43,126 bases of DNA. Source: Bacillota bacterium (lineage in GTDB: Bacteria > Bacillota > Clostridia > Acetivibrionales > DSM-1351). The notes under the pieces are model-generated. The model saw nothing but the letters and a program-made list of their open reading frames with translations. It made no database searches and was not told the DNA's origin. The first letter of the stretch is position 1. Each line of letters begins with the position of its first letter. The translations under genes were made by a program, and so were the position numbers. The stretch is from the NCBI GenBank assembly GCA_023431385.1, contig JAEYWA010000223.1, positions 1 to 43,126 on the forward strand, in the 5' to 3' direction. This document shows positions 1-7,377 of this stretch, one piece after another.

Positions 1-1519
1 ACACCCCCCTGCTGAGGAAAGCCAGCAGAGCGCTTGATGCAAGGTTGGTTCCAAGCAAGCACAGTGAAATTGTCAGCATTCCCGGCATATCCTGAAGCAG
101 AACCATAATAAGAATTAAAACTATAATTGCAGGTATGCAGGTTGCAAAGACGAAAAACATTCTTATGAAAGTCAAAACTATAGCATTGGCTCTCGCACCT
201 ATTATTCTGTAGGTGAAGACCTCTGCAAAAACAAACAGTATTGAAAAGCCAATAAATATAATTAAATATGCCATAATCATTTGAATTCCGATATTATATA
301 CCAAACCACCGATTATTAGAGAAATACCTCCTCCGAGGATTGCCTTTACCAGCCCGGGCAATACAGAGAATATAACCTTCTGAAACGATCCGGCAGGAAT
401 TAGGTATATATACGGCTTTTTAAACTCCCTGTGCCATGAATCATTCAAAGACATGGAGAGTGAGCCGAAGCAGAGCATTGCAAAAACAAAGGTGAATTCC
501 AAACCGAATACCTTTCCGAATATAACGTAAAATAGACCTATGAATATTTCTCTCATATTCGTTATAACATTTACCTTTTTATTTTCGAGTATCTGTCGTG
601 AAAATATTGCAGCCGCACCTTCATAATATCTTATTGAGGAGCCTTTTTGTTTTAATTTCGCAGTCGAACGCGCATCTGCACTTCCATGTGTCTTAATATC
701 CTCAAGCATTTTTTGAAGATTGACAGAATTCTCAAGTGTTTTTTCGTAAAAATCAGCCTTACAATTATACATTGCAACACACAAAGCGGCATTTGCTATA
801 CCCAGAAGAGTTATTGCCGGTATGAGGCCTGAAAGAATATTACCAGCCAATAGAGAACTTATAGCCCATTTTGTCCATCCGAACAGAGGTACCCAATTAT
901 ACCAGTTGCTTGTAAAATAATTGTCCACGGTGGTTTTAAAATTAAGTCCGCTGCTGAACAGCATACCCAGGAATATGGCAACAAGAATACCTGCAAACCC
1001 TAGAAAAATATACTTCGCCTTCTTTTTAAAGCCGGTTTTTTCAGTATCGATTATGTATATATAATAATACGACAAATAAATACATCCAAACATCAAACTA
1101 ATAATTAACAGTACCATAAAATACTTCGGCACTGTCAATGCTGGACCTAAAAGATATGGCATATAAAAGCATATAAAAAACCCGGTCAGTGCCGCTCCAG
1201 GGGCAGTTGATATAAGAATATACGCCAGTACGGTCCTTCTTTCAAAAGGTCCGGTAAACAAATAGGTGGCATCCGCCATTGTCAGTATACCTGTGTCTCT
1301 TGAAAGAAAAGTGTTATAAAGCAGCATTCCAATTAAAAGTACAACTCCTGCTAATATAGTTTCTGCTGAGCTACTAGACAAAGGAGGCTTATCTACAACA
1401 AATGCCATAACAAACAAGAAGCCCATACCTACTACCCCAATAACTGTGATAACAGCTGACAATACACTGGAGAAAGCACGTTTAATCTTGTTAATGTAAG
1501 CTTTTCGTAATATGTACAT
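1..1519 (-). CDS. Putative ABC exporter membrane subunit (3' end beyond window)
   Basis: The minus-strand frame opens with ATG at 1519 (MYILRKAYINKIKR) and shows no stop in the stretches I translated down to base 1, so the protein is at least about 500 residues and its C-terminus is missing. It is a polytopic membrane protein with hydrophobic helices near the start (VITVIGVVGMGFLFVMAFVV), in the middle and in the last third, and one long polar cytoplasmic segment around residues 270-330. The phrase TYLFTGPFERRTVLAYIL and the overall plan resemble the 'putative ABC exporter' family (recalled as PF16962). The ATG overlaps the stop of the upstream ATPase gene by one base, so the two are translationally coupled and form one transporter. 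The substrate cannot be read from the sequence. Confidence 0.75.
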   Translation of the reverse strand, partial: MYILRKAYINKIKRAFSSVLSAVITVIGVVGMGFLFVMAFVVDKPPLSSSSAETILAGVVLLIGMLLYNTFLSRDTGILTMADATYLFTGPFERRTVLAYILISTAPGAALTGFFICFYMPYLLGPALTVPKYFMVLLIISLMFGCIYLSYYYIYIIDTEKTGFKKKAKYIFLGFAGILVAIFLGMLFSSGLNFKTTVDNYFTSNWYNWVPLFGWTKWAISSLLAGNILSGLIPAITLLGIANAALCVAMYNCKADFYEKTLENSVNLQKMLEDIKTHGSADARSTAKLKQKGSSIRYYEGAAAIFSRQILENKKVNVITNMREIFIGLFYVIFGKVFGLEFTFVFAMLCFGSLSMSLNDSWHREFKKPYIYLIPAGSFQKVIFSVLPGLVKAILGGGISLIIGGLVYNIGIQMIMAYLIIFIGFSILFVFAEVFTYRIIGARANAIVLTFIRMFFVFATCIPAIIVLILIMVLLQDMPGMLTISLCLLGTNLASSALLAFLSRGV

Positions 1520-2232
1520 TATTGCCTGCATTCTTCTTTTTCTCCTTCCGTAAGTTCGAAGAAAATATCCTTGAGCTCCCTGTCTTTAAGCTCATCTCTT
1601 GAAATATCACAGACTATTTTACCCTTGTTCATTATATAAGCTCTATCCCAAACATCATTAATTGTATCGATTATGTGAGTGCTTACAAGGATGCTCTTTC
1701 CTTCCGACTTTAATTCCTCGAATATTTTAAGTACCTCATTTATGGCTTTCGGATCCAGACCTACCAGAGGTTCATCAAATAATATCGCCTGGGGCTCTAT
1801 CAGCAGGGCAACCGCTATACTAAGCTTTTGAGTCATTCCCTTTGAAAGTTCACGTACATATTTATCCTTTTTATCATAAATCTCAAGCCGCTCAAATATT
1901 TCTTTTATTTTCTTCTCCCAGGAGTCCTCGAGCTTATATGCCTTGGCAATAAACTGTGCATGTTCCCAGGGAGTAAGAAAATCATACAATGCAGGAGTTT
2001 CCGGAATATAGCCGAATATTTTCTTTGCTTCTACAGTTTTGTTCTGATGCCCGCAAATTGTTATGTTCCCTTCAAATTTAAGCAATCCGGCTATACTTTT
2101 GATGGTAGTTGATTTTCCAGCACCGTTAGGCCCCAGCAGAATGGTTGCCTCTCCGGGTTTTGCTGTCAAAGATATACCATCCACCGCTTTAAATTTTTTA
2201 TAGGTTTTGGTCAGATTATTTATGGTTATCAT
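1519..2232 (-). CDS. ABC transporter ATP-binding protein
   Basis: This is the ATPase of an ABC exporter, powering the membrane protein encoded directly downstream. It shows Walker A (GPNGAGKST, about residues 34-42), an ABC signature in the variant form LSKGMTQKLSIA, Walker B (AILFDEPLVGLD) and a switch histidine (STHI). At about 237 residues it is a normal length for a stand-alone ATPase. The frame extends to 2244, but GGGAG lies five bases before the ATG at 2232, so MITINNLTK is the likely N-terminus. A TATAAT-like hexamer at 2372-2377 could be the promoter -10, without a clear -35. The signature lacks the usual LSGGQ, which is common in this exporter subgroup. Confidence 0.87.
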   Translation of the reverse strand: MITINNLTKTYKKFKAVDGISLTAKPGEATILLGPNGAGKSTTIKSIAGLLKFEGNITICGHQNKTVEAKKIFGYIPETPALYDFLTPWEHAQFIAKAYKLEDSWEKKIKEIFERLEIYDKKDKYVRELSKGMTQKLSIAVALLIEPQAILFDEPLVGLDPKAINEVLKIFEELKSEGKSILVSTHIIDTINDVWDRAYIMNKGKIVCDISRDELKDRELKDIFFELTEGEKEECRQ

Positions 2233-2276
2233 GTTATCTCCCATCTTCGCTCATAACGCGTATATTAATATGTTGT

Positions 2277-2298
2277 GAAAAGCACTTAGTGGCTTTTC
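2277..2298 (-). other. Small hairpin between manA and the ABC operon
   Basis: A 7-bp perfect stem (GAAAAGC / GCTTTTC) with an 8-base loop lies downstream of manA and upstream of the ABC ATPase on the same strand. No U-tract follows, so it is a poor intrinsic terminator. It could be a leader hairpin of the ABC mRNA. Confidence 0.3.
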
Positions 2299-2439
2299 TC
2301 TACGTAAAATCACTCATAGCAAGCCATGATGTATTTTTCACGCTAACCCATTAAAATAATGATTAACAATTATTATACACTAAAGAGTAAAATTTTGTAT
2401 GAGTAACAGTAAATTTCCTAAATAATCTGTCAATTCAAT

Positions 2440-2548
2440 GGCTCGACGCATGGAATATACTTTAATGGGTTCAGCGGGCTCGACGCATGGAATATATATT
2501 GATGGGCTCAGCGACTCAACACATAAAATATCTCTTGATCGGTACAGC
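2440..2548 (-). repeat. Three tandem 36-37 bp copies of the manA 3' end
   Basis: Three units lie head to tail: 2440-2475, 2476-2512 and 2513-2548. Two share the 20-mer GGCTCGACGCATGGAATATA exactly. The third is the last coding stretch of manA and matches its neighbour at about 26 of 36 positions. The manA stop codon falls in the first bases of the middle unit, so the two outer copies are non-coding. The period is not a multiple of three. Confidence 0.8.
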
Positions 2549-3557
2549 CGGCTTCTCTCATCGGCTCAACTATATCCTTCAGCAAATCCGGTATGTAGGT
2601 TTTAAGAGAAGTAAAGGTTCCTTCAAGCTTGTACTCCCCCATAGAGGCAGGTATGAAGATTGTTTCGCCGGCCTTAAAATCCACTTGCATACTATCTGAA
2701 GTAATAGTCCCCTGCCCGTTTAGACATATGAATATATAAAAATTACTTCCATCTGTACTTTCTATAATACTGCCCTTTGCGTCGTACCTTTCACAGGCAA
2801 AGAAGCGGTTTGCCAGGAACACTGTTTTTGTAACGTCTTCACCTATATTAAGCTTCACTCCACTCACTTTTGCTTCCCGGTCAGCCAAACAGAAATTGAT
2901 AACATCCAGTGCCTTATCCAAATGCAGAGTGCGCCCCACGCCATTGCTATCCACCCTGTTGTAATCATAAACCCTGTATGTTGTATCGGAACACTGCTGT
3001 ATTTCAGCTATGACTATACCGGCGCCAATGGCATGGAGCAGGCCGGCAGGTATATTTATGACATCTCCGGGCTGTACCCCGACCTCCAGAAGGCATTCCT
3101 CTATGCGGTTATCTCTGACAGCCTGTGCAAAAGTCTCTCTTGTAACTCTGGGCTTCAGACCTGCAACTAGCTTGGCGCCAGGCTTGGCGTCAATTATGTA
3201 CCACATCTCGTTTTTTCCGAGACCTCCCTCATAGACTGCGGCATAGTTGTCGTCAGGATGTACCTGGACTGAAAGTCTATCGTTGGCATCAATTAATTTA
3301 ATCAGCAGCGGTATTTCATGACAATCTGCTGGAATTCTGCTTCCAAGTATATTCAGTGGGTCGGCTTTAATTATTTCAGGCAGTGCCTTTCCTGTAAGTT
3401 CGCCATTAGCAGCAATGCTGACACCGTTCTTATGGCAGGAAAGCTCCCAGCTCTCAGCTAGTAATCCTTCAGGAAGCTCACGGTCAAACTTTTCAAAATA
3501 GCGACCTCCCCAAATGTAATCTTTATAAACAGGTATGAATTTTATTGGATAATACAT
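2508..3557 (-). CDS. manA: Mannose-6-phosphate isomerase, class I
   Basis: It interconverts mannose 6-phosphate and fructose 6-phosphate in the cytoplasm, linking mannose catabolism, or GDP-mannose synthesis, to glycolysis. It is a zinc cupin enzyme. The metal ligands are visible as QVHPDD (His about 100), KNEMWY (Glu about 117) and PAGLLHAIG (His about 175), followed by a C-terminal cupin-like domain. At 349 residues it fits the short bacillus/clostridium type. The open frame runs up to 3674, but the extra 39 residues (MLGCHMNIHV...) look non-coding, and a GGGGGG ribosome site stands five bases before the ATG at 3557. The gene is monocistronic with its own promoter, and its 3' end is tandemly repeated downstream. 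Confidence 0.93.
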   Translation of the reverse strand: MYYPIKFIPVYKDYIWGGRYFEKFDRELPEGLLAESWELSCHKNGVSIAANGELTGKALPEIIKADPLNILGSRIPADCHEIPLLIKLIDANDRLSVQVHPDDNYAAVYEGGLGKNEMWYIIDAKPGAKLVAGLKPRVTRETFAQAVRDNRIEECLLEVGVQPGDVINIPAGLLHAIGAGIVIAEIQQCSDTTYRVYDYNRVDSNGVGRTLHLDKALDVINFCLADREAKVSGVKLNIGEDVTKTVFLANRFFACERYDAKGSIIESTDGSNFYIFICLNGQGTITSDSMQVDFKAGETIFIPASMGEYKLEGTFTSLKTYIPDLLKDIVEPMREAGCTDQEIFYVLSR

Positions 3558-3642
3558 ATAGACCCCCCATCTATGCGCTTGGCGCGTACACAAATAATAA
3601 TGAAAAGATACTTTGTAATAAAATATGTTCTGAATTTTAAGA

Positions 3643-3664
3643 GCCACATGAATATTCATATGGC
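3643..3664. promoter_or_regulatory. 22-bp palindrome in the manA leader, candidate operator
   Basis: Arms GCCACATGAAT and ATTCATATGGC form a continuous dyad with one mismatched pair. It sits about 14-35 bases downstream of the predicted manA transcription start, where a bound repressor would block elongation. No regulator gene lies next to it, so the binding protein is unknown. Confidence 0.45.
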
Positions 3665-3684
3665 ATCCTAACAATGATTATTTA

Positions 3685-3713
3685 ATAATAATCTATATAC
3701 GAGAGGCTAGCAA
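3685..3713 (-). promoter_or_regulatory. manA promoter
   Basis: On the minus strand TTGCTA (3708-3713), a 17-base spacer and TATTAT (3685-3690) give a good sigma-A match. The start point would be near 3678, leaving a leader of about 120 bases that contains the 22-bp palindrome. Confidence 0.5.
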
Positions 3714-3731
3714 TACATAACTTAAATGAAA

Positions 3732-3956
3732 TTATTTTGCACCTGTTCCAAGTACCTTAGCAACCAACCTATTCTTAAAATTCTTTATTTTGGTTATATC
3801 ATGATTATAAGCATATATTCCCAAAAGTGTCAGCCCAACACCCATTCCGAAAATGCAGCCTTTGATAAAGTGAGGAATAAAACCAGTATTGCTGGACAAT
3901 AAGTAAATACTTATTAGTATTAACCCAATTGAATGATATCCATTTAATTTTTTCAT
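3732..3956 (-). CDS. Small two-helix membrane protein, unknown function
   Basis: This 74-residue protein has an ideal ribosome site (GGAGG, six bases before the ATG). Two hydrophobic segments are visible: SIGLILISIYLLSS near residue 10 and CIFGMGVGLTLLGIYAY near residue 35. The C-terminus is basic (KIKNFKNRLVAK). I do not recognise a family. It follows the NatB-like permease on the same strand after a gap of 79 bases, so it may be read through from that operon, but nothing shows that it belongs to the transporter. Confidence 0.7.
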   Translation of the reverse strand: MKKLNGYHSIGLILISIYLLSSNTGFIPHFIKGCIFGMGVGLTLLGIYAYNHDITKIKNFKNRLVAKVLGTGAK

Positions 3957-4035
3957 ACTAAACCTCCAGATTCTTAATTTTTTTGATATTTATCAATTTT
4001 ATAGACTAATTATCATTCATTCATTTCTTATAATA

Positions 4036-5310
4036 TCAAACGTTTTTCTCAGCCTTTGACATTTGAAAAAGCTTCTTCATTTGCAGCCTGTCACCGTAAT
4101 GCAAAACCGCGAATGAGTACAATTTAATTGAAAGCGAACCAATTAGGAATATTGAAACTATTAGTATCAATAGGGATAATCCTATTTCCCACAGTGGCAT
4201 TTCTGTCGATATAAGTCTTGAGGGAACTGAGAAGGGTGATGTAAGCGGAATCAGCGAAGCAACTCTTGCCATGGTACTGTCAGGTATTGCAAAAGTACCA
4301 TATGAGAAGTAGAAGCAAAAAATTGACAGTAATGACATGGGCAATAATGCTGATTGTACATCTTCAGACTTGCTTACTGTAGCTCCAACCACTGCGTTCA
4401 TCAATGCAAACAGTGAATACCCAAGAATAAAGTAAACAATTATCAATACTAATGTAATTGGTGTTAAACCTGAGAAATCGATAGGCATACCACCGACGGA
4501 TAATTTATCAGGAAAAACTAGAAGATAGGTTACAATTCCTACAACAAGTAGCGTCGCCAGCTGAATTAGTCCAAGCAAGCCCATACCCGCAGTCTTCCCG
4601 AGGATAATTCTGGAGGGCTTTACTGAAGTAACCAGGAGTTCCATTACTCTGGAGGTTTTCTCTGAAGCTACTGACATTGAAACACCATATCCATAGAAGT
4701 ATACTGCAAAGAATAGTATTATAACGACGGCTAAACCTAAGATGAGGCCTCCAAGCTTACTTTTTCCAAGAGCATTGACATTTATGTTTAATTCTCCCAA
4801 TGCCTTTGAAATTGTATCATCTGATACATTTGCCTCTTTCAGGAGCTTTGTTGAATAAATACCTCCAAATACCTTACTAACAGTATCCGGATTGGGGCCC
4901 TCCATGTATTGCTGAGTAAAATAATCAATCTGTATTCCATTATCCTTTCCGTCAATAACTATCAAGTAGGTTTTACCCTCTTCTTTTATATCTGTTTTAA
5001 CGCTGTCAATTTTGTCCTCGGAAAGAGTCTTTACATCATATTCTGTAAATTGCTGTTGCAGTACTTCAAGTTTATCCGAATAGTTTCCGGTCTTATCAAA
5101 AATATATAAGATATTTTTTGGCTCGCTACTTGTGGCAGTATTTGAAGCGGCTGTACCATTCCCGTCACTACTGCCAAGACTTGACATAACAGCCGGAATA
5201 ACCATAGCAGCAACTATGACAATAAGGATTATTACAGTAGAAACAATAAATGACTTTTTTCTAATATTTTCTTTAAAGGTATATTTTAAAACTTCTAAGA
5301 ACTCTTTCAT
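4036..5310 (-). CDS. ABC-2 type permease, NatB-like
   Basis: This is the membrane half of an ABC exporter of the NatAB type (Na+ or drug efflux in characterised relatives). The 424-residue protein has the expected plan: one N-terminal helix (SFIVSTVIILIVIVAAMVI, about residues 20-38), an extracellular domain of about 150 residues, then a cluster of five to six helices from about residue 185 to 405. The motif SVASEKTSRVMELLVTSVKP is characteristic of the ABC-2/NatB family. Its ATG overlaps the ATPase stop (ATGA, 5307-5310), so the subunits are coupled. The ion or drug specificity cannot be deduced. Confidence 0.87.
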   Translation of the reverse strand: MKEFLEVLKYTFKENIRKKSFIVSTVIILIVIVAAMVIPAVMSSLGSSDGNGTAASNTATSSEPKNILYIFDKTGNYSDKLEVLQQQFTEYDVKTLSEDKIDSVKTDIKEEGKTYLIVIDGKDNGIQIDYFTQQYMEGPNPDTVSKVFGGIYSTKLLKEANVSDDTISKALGELNINVNALGKSKLGGLILGLAVVIILFFAVYFYGYGVSMSVASEKTSRVMELLVTSVKPSRIILGKTAGMGLLGLIQLATLLVVGIVTYLLVFPDKLSVGGMPIDFSGLTPITLVLIIVYFILGYSLFALMNAVVGATVSKSEDVQSALLPMSLLSIFCFYFSYGTFAIPDSTMARVASLIPLTSPFSVPSRLISTEMPLWEIGLSLLILIVSIFLIGSLSIKLYSFAVLHYGDRLQMKKLFQMSKAEKNV

Positions 5311-6203
5311 TTTGCTTCCCCCATCTTCTCAATAAATATTTCATGCAAGGATGGCTCTCTGATTTCAAATTTGTCAAGGATAAGCTTTTTGCTTAATATC
5401 TTCTCAAGCATTCTGTATGCCTGCTCCTCACCTGTGATTTTAAATTCATAACCATTTGCGCCTTGTTTGTATGTGGTTATGTTTTCTTCTGCAGCAAGCT
5501 CAGGAATATTGCCGGAACAGTTAATGATAAGGTTGTTTCTTCCATAACTGTGCTTGATCTCCTTCAAATTGCCCTTCAAAACTGTTTTACCATTCTTAAG
5601 GAGAACTATGTCCTTGCAGAACTCTTCAACTGTTGCCATCTGATGACTGGACATTATAATTATCTTCTTCTTGTTAATAAGCTCATATATTACTCCCTTA
5701 AAAAGGTCTGTATTAACAGGATCAAGTCCACTGAAGGGTTCATCCATAAATATTAGCTCAGGATCATGAATTATAGAGGCTATAAACTGAATTTTCTGCT
5801 GGTTCCCCTTTGAAAGTTTTTCAGCCGGCATATTTATGTATTGTGTTGCTTCCAGTCTCTCCAACCAGTAGTCAATGTCTTTCTTTGCCTTTTGTTTTGC
5901 AACTCCCCTCAGACTTGAAAAATACAACAGCTGTTCTGATATTTTAACCTTAGGGTAAAGCCCCCTCTCCTCCGGAAGATAACCAAAGCTTTTAATTTGC
6001 TCTGTCACAGGCTTATTATCCCACGAAATGACACCGCTGTCCTTTTTTACAATGTTTAAAATCATTCTTATAGTGGTCGTCTTTCCTGCACCGTTTGTTC
6101 CCAACAGCCCGAATACTCCCGGCTCCTTAACATCGAAACTGATATTGTCGACAACCAGTTTTTCACCAAAATTCTTAGATACATTTTCAACCTTTAAACT
6201 CAA
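5307..6203 (-). CDS. ABC transporter ATPase, NatA-like
   Basis: This ATPase partners the downstream NatB-like permease. Walker A (GTNGAGKTTT, near residue 35), signature LSKGNQQKIQF, Walker B (LIFMDEPFSGLDP) and switch histidine (SSHQ) are all present. A C-terminal extension of about 80 residues (EPSLHEIFIEKMG) is typical of the NatA/DrrA group. The frame can begin with GTG at 6212, but that codon is part of the Shine-Dalgarno AGAGGTGA. TTG at 6203, five bases after it, is the likely start (MSLKVENVSKNF). About 68 bases separate it from the DUF2812 gene upstream with no terminator, so it probably belongs to the padR operon. Confidence 0.88.
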   Translation of the reverse strand: MSLKVENVSKNFGEKLVVDNISFDVKEPGVFGLLGTNGAGKTTTIRMILNIVKKDSGVISWDNKPVTEQIKSFGYLPEERGLYPKVKISEQLLYFSSLRGVAKQKAKKDIDYWLERLEATQYINMPAEKLSKGNQQKIQFIASIIHDPELIFMDEPFSGLDPVNTDLFKGVIYELINKKKIIIMSSHQMATVEEFCKDIVLLKNGKTVLKGNLKEIKHSYGRNNLIINCSGNIPELAAEENITTYKQGANGYEFKITGEEQAYRMLEKILSKKLILDKFEIREPSLHEIFIEKMGEAK

Positions 6204-6271
6204 ATATCTCACCTCTTGTAAATTATTGATTCGTAAGCATTTACCTACGATGAATTATGAATTAAGTATTA

Positions 6272-6793
6272 CTACTTCCTATCTTTGAATTTCCTTATCT
6301 GCAGTACCAGATTTGTAATAATAAACGCAAAGAGTGCTGTTACTGTTGTCCCAAATATAGCTGTATAAGCTATCCAGCCCGCACTTGGATTTATATAAGC
6401 GTTAAACACAAGACTTCCTATACATAAAACCTCAATCAGTGCTAAGATTAATACTACATTCAGCAAAGATTGGTTTCTTGTAATAAGTCCTTCGAAATCG
6501 GTGTAGAACTCAGGTCTTTCATCCTCATATTCCTTTCTTAAAATGTACCAGCCCATTCCCATCTGATATAGCTGCCAGCCATCATCATTTATTATTGTCA
6601 AATAATCGGGGGTAAGCCTGTTCTGGTAATCAATGCAATATCTTGCTTTTGAGGGCTTACATTTTTCAAAATAAAAAATCACACCGTTGAAATGAGTTTG
6701 AACCAGTCGGAGGCCTCCTGCTTCCATTCTTTCCAGCCAGTTTTCAATTTCTTCGTAGTCCCAGGCCCACCACCATTTAAACACTCTGATCAT
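6272..6793 (-). CDS. DUF2812 domain membrane protein
   Basis: The 173-residue protein begins with an aromatic-rich soluble domain (MIRVFKWWWAWDYEEIENWLERMEAGGLRL, to about residue 100) that fits DUF2812. Two membrane helices follow (SLLNVVLILALIEVLCIGSLVF and WIAYTAIFGTTVTALFAFIITNLVL) with a basic tail. Its ATG overlaps the padR stop codon in ATGA (6790-6793), so it is translated with the regulator. PadR-DUF2812 pairs recur in Firmicutes, but no biochemical role is known to me. A role in sensing or modulating the adjacent ABC exporter is inference. Confidence 0.82.
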   Translation of the reverse strand: MIRVFKWWWAWDYEEIENWLERMEAGGLRLVQTHFNGVIFYFEKCKPSKARYCIDYQNRLTPDYLTIINDDGWQLYQMGMGWYILRKEYEDERPEFYTDFEGLITRNQSLLNVVLILALIEVLCIGSLVFNAYINPSAGWIAYTAIFGTTVTALFAFIITNLVLQIRKFKDRK

Positions 6794-7119
6794 AAATTGC
6801 TCCCCCCCAGAATACCATGTCCATTTCTGTATAACTCATCAATTCTTTTCAATTCCTGCTCCAACAGCCAAACGCCGTCTTCTGTGAGTTTATATAGCTT
6901 TCTTCTGTCCTCTTCCCCAGCTGTCTCTATCAATCTGTCCTTCTCAAATTTTGTAAGGGTACCGTAAATTGTCCCGGCACCAAGACTAATCCGTCCAGCA
7001 GTAATATCTTTTACATATAGGATAATTCCATATCCGTGCCTGGGCTCTATAAGTGAAAGAAGTATATAATAGGCTGATTCCGTCATAGGCATGTAAGTTT
7101 TTTTGAGTTGTTCCCGCAT
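6790..7119 (-). CDS. PadR family transcriptional regulator
   Basis: A 109-residue winged-helix repressor of the short PadR subfamily. The N-terminal motif TESAYYILLSLIEPRHGYGI and the wing GAGTIYGTLTKFEKDRLIE..EEDRRKLYKLTEDG are family hallmarks, followed by one C-terminal dimerisation helix. AAAGGAG precedes the ATG by seven bases. It heads a probable operon with the DUF2812 protein and the NatAB-like exporter. Three dyads in its promoter imply autorepression, relieved by a ligand that may be the exporter's substrate, as in LmrR/PadR-type drug sensors. Confidence 0.9.
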   Translation of the reverse strand: MREQLKKTYMPMTESAYYILLSLIEPRHGYGIILYVKDITAGRISLGAGTIYGTLTKFEKDRLIETAGEEDRRKLYKLTEDGVWLLEQELKRIDELYRNGHGILGGSNL

Positions 7120-7171
7120 ATAAATTCTCCTTTGACACCATCACTTTATGTCTTTACATGTTCCACTAATA

Positions 7172-7254
7172 ATATATCATGATGCGATATATCATATTTC
7201 AAGTATATCGCACTGTGATATATCTTGTTTAGAGTATATCATGATGCGATATAT
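7172..7254. promoter_or_regulatory. Three phased 21-bp dyads, candidate PadR operators
   Basis: Each copy reads (A/G)TATATC-N7-GATATAT: 7172-7192, 7203-7223 and 7234-7254. Centres lie at 7182, 7213 and 7244, exactly 31 bp apart, close to three helical turns. Copies one and three share the same spacer ATGATGC. Their place directly before padR and over its promoter makes the padR product the obvious ligand. Confidence 0.75.
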
Positions 7255-7262
7255 CAAGTCAA
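7233..7262 (-). promoter_or_regulatory. padR operon promoter
   Basis: On the minus strand TTGACT (7257-7262), 18 bases and TATACT (7233-7238) form a strong sigma-A promoter. The third dyad (7234-7254) fills the spacer and overlaps the -10, so a bound regulator would exclude RNA polymerase. The other two dyads lie downstream of the start. Confidence 0.65.
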
Positions 7263-7310
7263 GATATAGAATGTATTTTTTAAAAAAATTCTATAGATAG
7301 AGTAAACATC

Positions 7311-7339
7311 AAAAAAGCCGGTATGTTCACATACCAGCT
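7311..7339 (-). terminator. Terminator after the 5'-nucleotidase gene
   Basis: On the minus strand a 10-bp stem with one mismatch and a 4-base loop (7316-7339) is followed by six T (7311-7316). It closes the 5'-nucleotidase transcript before the padR promoter. Confidence 0.8.
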
Positions 7340-7377
7340 GAATGAATATTTATTTCCAGTTATATAGCTTTATTCCT

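Noticed and set aside
2440..2548. Possible CRISPR-like repeats
   Set aside because: The units touch each other with no spacers, number only three, and one is coding sequence of manA.
3558..3674. Extended N-terminus of ManA
   Set aside because: The 39 extra residues overlap the predicted leader and operator and have no ribosome site, while GGGGGG fits the ATG at 3557.
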